Assembly: GCA_018873245.2 (NCBI GenBank)
Contig: JAEMBT020000002.1
Span: 12,832,001 to 12,896,000 of the forward strand
DNA: 64,000 nt
Direction: 5' to 3'
Origin: Archegozetes longisetosus
Taxonomy: Eukaryota > Arthropoda > Arachnida > Sarcoptiformes > Trhypochthoniidae
Position 1 is the stretch's first letter. Each line of letters begins with the position of its first letter. The position numbers and the translations under genes are program-made. The notes under the pieces are model-generated. The model was not told the DNA's origin and made no database searches. It saw only the letters and a list, made by a program, of their open reading frames with translations. Shown here piece after piece: positions 39,601 to 51,134 of this stretch.

Positions 39601-42600
39601 TGGGATATATTTATTATGTCTTCGTTTATATCTTCGTCTCGGTCTTGCTTTACGCCCTGTATCGATTGTAAGATTATAGTCAAACAATTTCAAATTTAAT
39701 ATTTGTTCATACCTCTTTTGTGTGTCTTTTCTTCAATAAAACGTAGTTTCCATTCGATAGTATCCTCACAGGGAGTGACGGTCAGCGCAATATCAGGTTT
39801 TGTGTTGTGGACCTGATAATACATTCTTTTCAGTCGTATGAAAAAAGTAAAATCAATATTAACTAAATTACTTTTAATTCATATTGGAAAAAGAATTCAA
39901 GTGTTATTAACTTTAGTACTAGTAACATAGTAGAGTACTAGAATAGTGCTAGAATACATTATTCACTTATAATAGCTTTTTAAAACTCGAATTTATCGGA
40001 AAAGCAATTTTTAGGCACTAGGCTTTCGTTTAAACCGAGATCATTCCGTACGAAAAGCATGTTTATAAAGAGTAGCTCTGAAAATATTGACAAGTCGTAT
40101 ATTGAACTGAGTTAGACTTTTTTAATAAGAAAGAGCCAGATTAAATTGTTTACGCCATAACCAGACGTAGTTCTACTAGACAAATTTACTTCTAATAAAT
40201 TTTTAAATTCAGAGTAAGTTTTATTGATATGAATTTGAAGTGTAGTGTACTTCTAACAGCAAATTGAGTCCACTAAAAGCTTAATTCCATCAGTTGTAGT
40301 CACATAACAACTCTTTATGTTTATTGTGAAACAATACACAGACGTCACATCACATCACATGAATAGTTAACTGAAGCAGTCTTAAACTCTTAATTGATTG
40401 AGTGCTTTAGTGCAGAGTATCTCAATTGTTTGTATGAAAGAAGGGCATAAGTCTCTACAAATAGGTATTTGGGAGAATCAAATTTACAAAATTTCAGCAG
40501 AAGATTGTTTAAAAATTATCCTAATGAGTTAAGCTTTTCTAGATTTGAAGTCAAATCTTACGAGTTTTCTTTCAACAGATGTGTGTCTCTTATTCATGCT
40601 TTACAAACTTTTCGAAACACATGATTTCGTTTGCTCTATATATAACCGTACGTCATAACAAATTTCAGAATTCAATTATTTAGCATTGGATAAATGTTGA
40701 ATTATAAAAATAAAGTATACACAGTCAATACTTAAGCTAATTTTATTTAATAAATCAGATATATTAAACTATGTTTCATTTGCTGGTGCTATTTATACAC
40801 TATGATTATTATTTCCTGAAAATCTTAATATCAGAAATAAATTTAGTGTTAAATCGAAAATTTATGGATTTCGATGAAGTGTGAGCAAAAGATAAATCTT
40901 CTTATGGGCTCCAAATCTCTAAAAGTAATGAAGGTTTATTACTTGCAATATTTCATCCATTTTCAAGTCTGAAGACTTTTTATCAGAATGAGCTAAAGGA
41001 CAGCATAAGTCTTAAATCCTATCAGAAATTAGTGCATTAACTTTCAGTTTATTTATGAAGTACAATGACATTCAGAAGCAGTGTCATTATCACTATAACA
41101 CTGTAATATTCTTAGGATAATGCGATGCCCGTATCGTAAACATGATCTTAAATTTGAGTCGTATGTGCATTAAGGCATGAGCGAAAATATCATTTATGTT
41201 AAACATATGCACGATAAAAAGCACACATCTGAAAAAAGAGCAAAATAAAAGCCATTCATCACTTTCATGATAACTGTTGATGTATTTTCTAATTATTGGT
41301 TCATTTCCTTTCTATTATTCGGAATAATTAAGAAGAATGATCAATTAGTCAATTAATACGAAAGTGATAAAGTTAACATTTGTTTAAAGTAAAACATTGT
41401 ATTCGAATAGTGATTTTCTAGATTGTTTTCTTCATTTTGCTCTTATAGTGTTAGTGCTAAGAGAATTGATTCTTTCTTTTTTTCAAGGCATCATTTACTA
41501 TCTCTGGCTCTTACATAAATTAACTTAAAAATAGTCTTAAATACTAACGATAAGTTTGAACATTAAACAGTTCATAAAATAGTTGTGTGCGAGCATTCGA
41601 TCTTTGAACAATGTCTTTATTCACTTCAAAGTCGGTCATAAATAACTTATTGAGTTTAATCAAATTAGAACTCCTGATTGGAACCGATTTGATTAAAGAT
41701 TTTTTGTGAGATTCGAACAAATAACTAAAACATTAGATAGCATTTTATTGTAATTTATTGTTGTTTTGTTGATAGAGAAAGTAAAAAACATGAAATACTC
41801 AGATGACATACATAAATATTGCAAATATGAAAACAAAATGCATATTCATATTTAAAAAAGCCTATTTTTTTTAAAACTAAAGATTTTAAATTGAAAACTA
41901 TGAAAAGGTTTACGAGTATCTTTTGATTGCAACACTCAGTATAAATTATCCTAAGCCACACTTACAAGTTCAGTTTGAGTGTGGTATTAGAATTTGCTGA
42001 TCATAACTAATGCATAAATTATTCTTATGATTTGAATCATTAATCTTATGATTTTAGGCTAAGTTATGATAAAATGGCTGTTAATAGTTATAACCGAAAT
42101 TTTGGAATGTCTTGAAAGATAGCTGAGACTATCGTGAACGACATGAAGCCCACACAATGTATCAGTAGTGTTACATTTTGATCAAGACTTTTGTTAAACA
42201 CTGTTTGGGCACCAAATATGCACAGTCCTTAAAGTGCACTTTTGGCTGTCTATCTGCTCAGATAAATTGACATTTACCAGCAGTCACAACAAAAGCCACT
42301 CTTAGGACTGAAGAACAACATGAGTAACTATTTCTCTGATCGTAAATTTTGGCAGCACTTAATTTTATATAATTAACTAAATAATGGCTTCGACGAGCCA
42401 TTATGTAAGCAACGTTACAGTAGCCCAACTTTACAGATAAATAGCACGCCACAGAAACACTTGATTCTAAAATTTGATGCGTTTAACTGTTTTTCTATTT
42501 ATGTTTAAAGAATTTAAATCACTCGTATAGCCCTGAATATGTGTTTAGTCTAATTTTTTAATGTGTGGGAAGAATTCATTTACAGTTAAATGATTTCATC

Positions 42601-43740
42601 TCTGTGTAGAAATGCTTTAATCGCTTGTAGTAATGGTCGTTTAAATATTTACGCTTCGAACTTGTGAACTTTGTCTCAAATTGCTTCTTGAGAGAAACGG
42701 TAAAAAATGCTAAGTAAGTAGCGTGTTCTGCAGTCACTTTCAATCACAGTGATCGTAAATTAATTAAATACTACTTTTTGTGTCACTAATATTCAATAAA
42801 TTTAGTACAACAATTTTTAAAGGCATCTTTTCCAAATCAGGATATCCTAATGGGATAATCATTTTAACTTCAGTTTTTTTAACTTTGGTTTATTTAGATT
42901 TTGTTCTATTTGCTTGAAAGATAGTTTTAAATATTCCTTCAATTAATCAAAGCACAAAAAGAAAATTCATAAATATGTCTAATTTATGAATCTAAGTGAA
43001 CACAAGAACTAATGTCTAGATAAAGCATTGATTTGCATTAATGAAACATGCATTTTTCTTCGATTATAATCAAAATGAATGCACTTATTATGTTGATTAG
43101 TAGATTTCGTGATTCTAACCAATTATGGATTAATTATAATTGATTTGTACTCTTTTGGTAAACTTTTCGTTTAGTTATTATTATTAACTTGGATGTTTTT
43201 TATTCAATATAATAAATAAAATGACACTGTGGCTTAACAAATCTTGGTAACATTAATGTATTGATTCAATTATTAAAAATGAATAATATTTAAACAATAT
43301 GTTCGATTTGTTGAGTCTATTTAAAGGAAAGATATGTGCAATCAATGAAACTCTTAGTGAAAAGAATTGCTAAAACTGAGTAAATTCCATATAATTGGCA
43401 ATAACTAAAGGTTTAAATAAAGGATGTTAGAGTAAAAAAGCACTTGTGTGTCATAAATGTTAGTAATTTTGAAATTTTGTTCTTCTTATGTGTGTATTTG
43501 ATTGGATTACCTCTTAGCTTCACCACTAAAGATGTAAATAGTAATTTCTCGATCGAAAGGTAGGGCTCCATTAGTTGTGTGATAGAAAAATCTTTCATAT
43601 GATGAAGATGTACGTGACGATAGCTGATTAAGACTTGATTCACTATTCGATGTTATTAACGCTGTGCAAAGTGTTGAACGCAGTGATGCGAACAATAATA
43701 CAAAGAAGAGAGGCTGAACAGTGAAGATCTTTCTTTTCAT
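36694..43740 (-). CDS. nord: NDNF/nord secreted protein, four coding exons
   Basis: Secreted extracellular glycoprotein of the NDNF family (fly nord, which modulates Hedgehog/BMP signalling). Coding exons are 43740-43511, 39825-39713, 39656-39510 and 37991-36694; phases agree at every junction and give 595 aa. Residues 1 to about 26 form a signal peptide (KRK, then a hydrophobic PLFFVLLFASL core). The NDNF N-terminal domain follows, with KRMYY and LTVTPCEDTIEWKL at about 76-104, an Arg/Lys-rich loop after it, and MSYIGN..LPG-LYIIDF up to about 170. Fn3 repeat 1 covers about 189-334 (PYPLLPND.., LINWNTSP, IQYC) and Fn3 repeat 2 about 456-587 (FPFPRLPDD.., LAWTASP, YCVY, LCRRYH). Several N-x-S/T sequons are present. 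An Asn-rich insert lies in Fn3-2. Splice borders are GTAATC/AAAAG, GTATGA/ATACAG and GTTTCA/TTGTAG. Length is close to vertebrate NDNF (about 570 aa). Confidence 0.92.
38449..39184. repeat. Large nearly perfect inverted repeat (hairpin) in nord intron 3
   Basis: Arms of about 350 bp (38449-38803 and 38837-39184) are almost identical in inverted orientation, with only scattered substitutions and small indels, around a loop of about 33 bp. Weaker inverted similarity continues outward to roughly 38390 and 39245. Both arms keep open the same peptide (HHTTCYLCH-K/Q-NIFEIG and on). It may be a fold-back transposon or a recent inverted duplication. No clear target-site duplication or transposase is visible. 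Confidence 0.93.
39510..39656 (-). other. nord: nord coding exon 3
   Basis: A 147-bp exon encoding an Arg/Lys-rich segment (RKARPRRRYKRRHNK) and then LMSYIGNQRRTYSNVSTLPG. It is separated from exon 2 by a 56-bp intron (GTATGA..GATACAG). Its donor (CCAG|GTTTCA) is weak, but the Gly codon it completes and the continuation LYIIDF match the family. The basic loop resembles a heparin-binding or furin-type (RRRYKRR) site; this is an inference. Confidence 0.83.
39713..39825 (-). other. nord: nord coding exon 2
   Basis: A 113-bp exon encoding MYYQVHNTKPDIALTVTPC and onward to THKR. The TVTPC..EWKL motif is the family hallmark. The acceptor CTGAAAAG|A completes an AGA codon with exon 1, giving EAKRMYY, the same arrangement as the PKR-aromatic motif of vertebrate NDNF. 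The exon is too short to appear as a long open frame. Confidence 0.85.
39826..43510 (-). other. nord intron 1
   Basis: A 3.7-kb AT-rich intron. I found no gene in it. A CACATCACATCACAT run next to ACGTCAC lies near 40340-40360, the only distinctive short pattern noted. Confidence 0.75.
43511..43740 (-). other. nord: nord exon with start codon and signal peptide
   Basis: Encodes the signal peptide and the segment ending FSGEAK-R, which splices at AAG-AG|GTAATC. Upstream of the ATG the minus strand reads TTCTCTTTTTATATTCTAG|TC-ATG, a pyrimidine-rich acceptor only two bases before the start. A 5'-UTR exon further upstream (above 43743) is therefore likely; I cannot place it. Confidence 0.85.
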
Positions 43741-43742
43741 GA

Positions 43743-46559
43743 CTAGAATATAAAAAGAGAAACAAAAAAGTGCTTTAATGCAAAACTTGGCAAAAGAGAA
43801 ATTGGGATGGATTAGATTTTTTAAGTTGTAGGGTAATACGGCTTGAGATGCAGCCCAAACTTATTCGCAACACTGAAAGTACACATCACTCAAAGCTTTT
43901 GCTATAACTTGAAGGAAGGTAGAAGTAAAGATTCACTGCGATCAGTGTTATGTGTAATGTTATTTAACTGCAATGATGGCATGACTCCCATCCAAATAAA
44001 ACTAGCCTACAGATGTCTAATGGAATATTTGATTAAATGACCCTAAAACTTTTCTTCAGACTAAATTCTTATTATGTGATATTCGAATGTTTGAAATACA
44101 AGCTTAAAAAGAATATTGTCTCACTTCAACTAGGGTTTACTTGAGGAAAATTCCACAACTTTTATAAATCTCTCTTAATTTACTGACTTATTCTACTTTG
44201 AATTTGTTTATGCGCAAAAGTGCCACAAGCCATGCAATGCATGCTATGATCTTTCTTTTTTTGCTTAAATAAATTAGCAGTTCTACGAAATAGTGAAGCC
44301 AAAAAAATGTTTGTGCGCGTGTTTTTCTCGACATTTAGTACTTAGTACTACTTCATTGTCGTTAAGGAACAAAATAATAGAAAGAATTGGTTGGCCTAAC
44401 ACTCATAAGACAATGTATTATTCCTAGAAAATGACCCATAAAAGCATTAAAATCGGTCGGACACACACCCTAAACAACTTTAGGACTGACTTTGAAAATG
44501 TTTGTTTCAATTTTACAGTTAGTATCTGTTAGCAAAATATCTCTTATACTATCTTTTTGCACCGCTTCAACGTAAAAACATTAATTTGTTCAAGTTTGGA
44601 GTAAATGCAATTTTAGACATTAGGACTTTTAGAATCGCTAAAAATAAGTACTTCACATAATACATTCTGTGTTGTGATGTCAAATAAAATAAACTTGAAC
44701 TCATGTCGATATCTTTCATATTTGAATATTTAGAATTGTAAAAATTGAGGTTTTAATTTGTCTCATTTTTATAATTAATAAAATACATTTTTCAGTTTAA
44801 CATTTGATTAAGGAACCTCAACTTATTATTTTGCTTTAGAGGTAATGCTTCAAGTTATCTATGGGTAAAAATATTAGAAGCGTAAAAAAATGACTACCAA
44901 TGGGATTTGGGACTTAATTTACTCTGATGACCACCTAATAAGACATTTGAACTGAGCCCACATTTTTCCGTAATAACTTCTGCAGATAATTTCCTTCGTA
45001 TGTCAGAAGTAATCTAAGGATTTTTGAGTTACAGTAAACATATTTTTCCGCAAATGATACAATATCTTCCTCTGTTTTCACAGTCTGTCTTTCTCTCGCA
45101 ATTTTGTTTTTTCTTTGAGAGAGCAATCCTTCAGTGAAGTCTCAAATTCTCAGACACTTCCCCTTTGACTCTAACATGAAAACAGTTGAATTTATTTTGT
45201 CCTCTAACAGAAACTGTAAAAATTTCTAAACAAATTGCCAAATATTTGTCTAAACACAAAGATTTCACTGATATAAGTATACAATAGATAATTAGAGCAT
45301 TAACTACTGTGTGTATTGCTAAATAATTATTTTATGAATAATGATTTGTCACAAAATTGGTAGATAAGCATGAATTAAAACCATCAACTATCAGAAATGA
45401 CTCCAAATAAATAAATTTAGACTTGAGTATATTGAACAAAATCAAGTATTTCCTGAAAAGCTGTGATCTTTCATATACAGAATTGAATGAAAGTAATTTA
45501 TGGTAATATAAACTAGTTTCGCAAACTCTACAGATGTTGCAAATTATTTTAGAGCAAACTATACGAATCAAAATGTGATTACAATTTGGTGACTACTTAT
45601 TCTCCCTTTTATGCAAATAAGTACACGTACTCACAAACTCTTGGCGATCAATGCAATAAATTGTAGTAAATGCGTCAAATCATCATAAACAGTCAGTTCA
45701 TGTCAGCAATCATTTCAAAGCCGACAAACATTTCAATTGAATTTTCGACTAATTTCACAGCAATCACACAGTTAGCGATCCGATCAAACATAAATTTAGA
45801 CTTAACCATTAGTTAAGTGATCGTTTGCCCAATAATCGCACTCATGCAACATGTTCAGTAATCTTTCAATAATAGTATAAAGTTGAGAAGTTACAAATTA
45901 AGTCCATGAGTTGCTATAGTTTTCATTCATATCGAATCCATAGTTACTTTTCACTTATTACAGTTAAGTTTTAGTCTAATTTGTTTAGAAGGTTCGAATA
46001 AATGATAAATGATTACATATTTATTCATTTGAATGGCAACCACTCAATTGATTGTCAATACTTTCAAACAAAAATGGTTCGGTCAAAAAGTTAAAAAAAT
46101 CAATTTCTTACCGTCTTATCTAATCTTTTGTAATAACTTTACATTTTGATAAACGAAATAATTGCAAATGTTGATCGAAACGTGTTAGTCCAGCACAATG
46201 CAAATGTTTTCTTATAGTTTACCAGCAATTAAGATAACATAATTAAAGTTGACCGACATATGGCTGCAAAAGTGTTAACTGAACGCATATCAACTTTTAT
46301 CACTAGTGCTGTACACGAAAGGTTCGCAACTTCTTCTCAATTATAAGTTCAAAGTAACTGTAACTCTCTTGCAGTGTTTGTCTGACACTCATTTCCTATC
46401 CCCTCTTCTATTCAGTACATTTTGTCGCTTCTTCTTCTTTATACCCACTTTCATGCTCTCTCTTCTACTACTCTCATATTCTTAACTATCGTCATCATCT
46501 CCGCCTTTACAATGTATTCTCTACTACGAAGTTGTGAAGAAGACTCAGTTTACAGCTCA

Positions 46560-46637
<78 letters not shown>

Positions 46638-49600
46638 TCTTTTCCTATCCTCTCATTGATGTTTGTATACATCCCAAACCGAACTCCCGGACAATCCGAA
46701 CCAACTTTCACTTTTAAGTTGTTTCCTATTTTCCTGTTTGATGTTCTCTCGAATACTCTGTGAGTGCTCTGAACGGAAACTGTTTGAATCGCAATCTGTT
46801 GTTTGTTTTAAAAATCGTAGACTTAATAATATTTTTATGGTTATAATGAAAAGTATAAAAGAATAGAATAAGTAAATGCATGAAAATGAGGCCAATTGAG
46901 GCATAATGTTTGATACGTATTCTCTAAATAGACGATCTAAACTTAGACCTAAATCCAGAAAATCGGGAGAATGACTTGAGGAGCACTAATTTAGCATCAA
47001 CTAACTTGTGCGTAGTCTATATATCAAATTTTTACATCGCATTTATTTAGTAGCTAAAAGTTTGACATGAGATGAGTAGCAAAATCAAACATAAAATATG
47101 GTTCTCTCACTTTTTCTGTCTAATAATGAATATTTCTTATTTAATGGCTTTATGCAGACTTCGGCGTAATAATTGGTTTCTCTGGCAGTTAGTATTTCAA
47201 AACTTCGGTCCTGTTAGAGCTATTCCATTAAATTTTATTTTGAAGGTTATGTCGCCTTAAGTTTTCTCAATTATTACCCGCATTCAAGTCTCACGATTCA
47301 ATCATTCTTCAAAGTTGATGATCATATCATGCCAGAAGTAGCAGAACAGTCTCTCATCTGATAATAATAAAAATGAGTGGTTGGCAGCAGATTGGCTCTT
47401 AGACTGACTTTTCAATGAAATTACGTTCAAGTAAGAGAGAAAGAGAGTTAACCAAAATTTTTAAAGGGCTAACGAGCATGTCGAGGCAGTCATTTTGACT
47501 TTTGGAAAACATTTATACATAGAATATATGAAGAATTGTTCTTTTCACTTCTTTCAGGACAGTTCTGAAGTACTAAAGTATATAAAGCAGTCAGATTTGC
47601 GTCAAACACAAAGAGCTATTAAAATTTCAGTTTCATTCTACTCTTCTGTCATCTCAATTATCCTCTTTTCTGCGTTTGTGATTCTTTTTTAATGCGAAGT
47701 ATGGCTTTGACTGACTTTATATATAAATGCTGTTATGTTTTAGCGGTAATAGTGAGACATGAATTTTTGAGTGACTTTGCCAGCAGTTAGATTAAAAATA
47801 TAACTGCTCAACGATGCGGTTCGCTTTCTGTTAACTCATTAATCTTACTTTTAATTCTTATAAGTAACTCAATTCATATACTCGTTTGAGTGTTCCCATC
47901 TCTGGTGGAATAAGTATTAAGAAATAGAACAAAATTCTAATTAAATTTATATGAACAATCAATTGATAGATGCATGCAAGTAATAATATTCGAGCTCAAT
48001 TTAAGTACAAAAATATACTTTATGTTCTAGATTTCTCTATAAATTCAGATCAAGAATAAGTTAACATTTGAAAAGTTTGGTAAATTCAATTGAAACTGAA
48101 ATCCTTATCCAAAAGTGGATTTTAGATATTTGGTTTCACTTTTCATATGACACTTTACAAAAGCTGCACTCAAATTTGTTTTGGTCGGACAAAAATAATT
48201 TTCTAGATGCTCTAAAAGGGATCAACTATTTTGGTTTAGGGTGAGGTAAGTAAAACGCATTATGTTTTTTTCAAGGATGCAGACAATCCCTTATATACTA
48301 TCAAGTATTTTCTCATTACTCGTATGTTATGATTTTTTCAATTAATAGCTCTTAATATTTTGAAGAAAATGAATCATTTTATTGATTTGAATTAATTTCA
48401 TATTAAAAGTTATTGTTATCTCGAACGAGCGCTTAATTGTTCTGCTCAAGTAGACAATTATCCGTTTCAATGTTTCACAAACTGTGGATTTCACTTTAAT
48501 CTGTAAGAGATAACGAGTAATTTACGCTGTGGACATTTTATACTCGTTCAGAGTATATGAATCGTAGCAAATACCCGTTATATAGTCATAGTTCGAATCA
48601 TTACAACATTAAGATAATTGAAGTCCTTAGTCGAGGAGTAGCCTCTGATGAGAGTTTTCAAGAAATGAGGATTAAAATAGACCTAATATATGCCTGTCAA
48701 TTAAAGACTGAATGATTTAGCTCAGATTTAAATAGTACAGGGTTTCGTGAACAAGAGTCAAACATTCTTTTACAGTTTAAACGTTTTATCAATAAAAAGC
48801 CGAGTCAATCAAAGTAAATATCAACTGATTAAGCATTTGTCTCATTGCTGATAATCTATTAATACTTGTCTCTTCAAACAAAAGAGAAGATTTTTCTGTC
48901 GATAAGAAAGTTCAAACTGTGAGAGAATATTCAACTCTTTGTTGTGAAACTCAATACTATTTCAAATTTCGCTAAATGTATTTGGCACATAACAATTGTC
49001 CAGAATAAAACTAACAGTTAAAAAATTTTGTTTCCACATTTTAATCGCGAGTAAAACCAATTACTTATATACTAGAGATCTGATTTATTAAAACCAACTT
49101 TTATTAATCTGAAGTCACTTTACAAAAATAGTTTTAGGGAATGAAAATGATATCGTCGAAGACATGCTTAAAATGTGAACAATGGTCACATTGGTTGGTC
49201 TTTTTTTAAATAAATTGATAAGTCAGCCCTTTTCTAACTCTATCACAAGAATCAGTTAACAAATAAATTTGATAAATAAAAACTGCTTGTTTTATTGAGA
49301 AACCCATTTTTGATACTAAGTTTATTCTTTATATCAAGAGCTGTGATCTTTTCTTTTTATTTGTTTGAACCTTTATCAATAATTTGGATCTGATCAATAC
49401 TTAATTTTAAGGAAAAATCATACTCAACATTTGATTCTGGTCTTATTTTGGACAATCGTTATTATCTCTATTTTAGTCCCTTTATTTGTTTGAAAACTTT
49501 TATGAAAGGTTATTCTTTGACTAATGCCTTCAAATATATTTTGATTTGATTGGAAAGATTCCAAACCATAATTTTAACCTTTATTAATGAGTTAAACTTA

Positions 49601-50694
49601 ATAAGAGTTGTTCAGTATAGTTGCTACTGTATTTAGATGCCGTTACAGTGCAAGTTCATAAAAATTCTCAAACATGAACCACTTCTTTATTCAAATTGAA
49701 AAGCAGATCAGATTTTTATTAGATTAAAAGCGCAAAATCTCTCAATTTTAGAATAAGAATAAAATGTACGATTCTTTATTATTCACAGCACGTATTGATA
49801 TGTGCTTCTTAATTTATTCAAAGAAACTTTTGACTTGTATGTTAAGGCACAACAGTTCAAAATGTTCAAAATTTATTAGAAATACAATTTTTCGCAAAAA
49901 TATGACTTTATATCAATTAGATTCGATTGAAAAGTTAGTATCGAGTCTTTATTAGTAGTATTTTTCTCAATTAAAGCAAAATCTAATTTGATCAAATTAA
50001 CTTCAAATTGATGAATGTTTCATTTGGTCAATTACATATTTAGACCCTATTTTACACTTTGGGTATAGATTGAAATACGTTCTTCCCTTTAAAGCACAAT
50101 CAGTGAAAGAAAAAGTGCTCATTGACTCAGTAGAGACACCGACAGATAGGAATTAAGCAGATAATTGAAATTTGCTCTAAGCTCGTTCATATGAGTTAGT
50201 TGATCAGGAACAAACCCTTATTGTAAAGTCTACGAGAAATAATCTCAAAACAATACTCAATTTGACTTAACGAAAGGTTTCTCCTTTCAACTTTGAATAA
50301 ATATTGTTCATGTGACTAAACTATGAATTTAATATTGAATGTTGAAGCACGCATAAATACATTAATCATGGCGATTTGCTGTTTCACCGAACTTACATAC
50401 AGGTGTACGGTGAAGGACTTTGAAATTTCCTAAGGGATAAGGCTAGCTTTTAGGGCTAAACTTTTAAAGTAAAACACTTATAATTTTGGAACTAAATCAT
50501 AGATAAAACACACAAAGTTTGAAGCGAACATTTACTTTTATAAATTCTCATGAGTTTAGCACTAAGAAAGTGAACTCTAAGAAACAATATTAAAGCATAA
50601 TTTCTACAAAGTCTGATAGCGAAATGATCGCAATATGACTAATATTATGTTTATTAGTAATGTGATGCTTAGACTACACCTAAAGTTTTCTTAC
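43743..50694. other. Intergenic region upstream of nord
   Basis: AT-rich, with no supportable coding gene. It should contain the nord promoter and probable 5'-UTR exon, which cannot be placed by eye. The only clear landmark is the long TC microsatellite at 46567-46634. Open frames here are repeat-driven or short and unrecognised. Confidence 0.5.
46567..46634. repeat. Long (TC)n microsatellite
   Basis: About 34 uninterrupted TC units within a broader pyrimidine-rich tract (46390-46660). This is the longest simple repeat of the window. A plus-strand frame of 113 codons across it (S-L-S-L repeats) is a repeat artefact. Confidence 0.97.
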
Positions 50695-50696
50695 TA

Positions 50697-51132
50697 GGGG
50701 AGGGTGCGATCTGAGGAAGTCAGATCAACATATTTTTGATTTGGCGTTTATCTATGAGACAATTAGATTGACCAAAACTCAAAAATTCGTGCTTATGAGC
50801 TCTTGTTTATCTGCAATCGGCAATATAAAATGCAATCTTTAGCATTGCTTTGTATGACAGTAATGCTCATTGTTACCCATATGTATTGAGCGCATTGACA
50901 AGTATTAAACTGAACAGTGAAGCCAACTTTCTATGGCATAAAGCAAAGGCATTACATTATACATTGCTGCCATACAAAGCAATGCTAAAGATTGCATCTT
51001 AAATTACCGATTGCAGACAAACAAGAGCTCATAAGCACGAATTTGTGAGTTTTGGTCAATCTTATTGTCACATAGATTAATGCCGAATCAAAAATATCTC
51101 GATCTGACTTCCTCAGATCGATTTCCCTTCCC
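50697..51132. mobile_element. MITE-like hairpin element with TA flanks
   Basis: A 436-bp palindromic element. It starts GGGGAGGGTGCGATCTGAGG and ends in the inverse complement of GGGAAGGGAAATCGATCTGAGG. TA lies on both sides (50695-50696 and 51133-51134), the target duplication of Tc1/mariner-type elements. The inverted arms are about 170 bp with moderate divergence (for example both contain GCAATCTTTAGCATTGCTTTG) around a loop of about 90 bp. It has no coding capacity. It is a non-autonomous MITE or SNAC-like fold-back. Confidence 0.82.
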
Positions 51133-51134
51133 TA

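Noticed and set aside
46422-46763. 113-codon plus-strand frame
   Set aside because: More than a third of it is the TC microsatellite read as Ser-Leu repeats.
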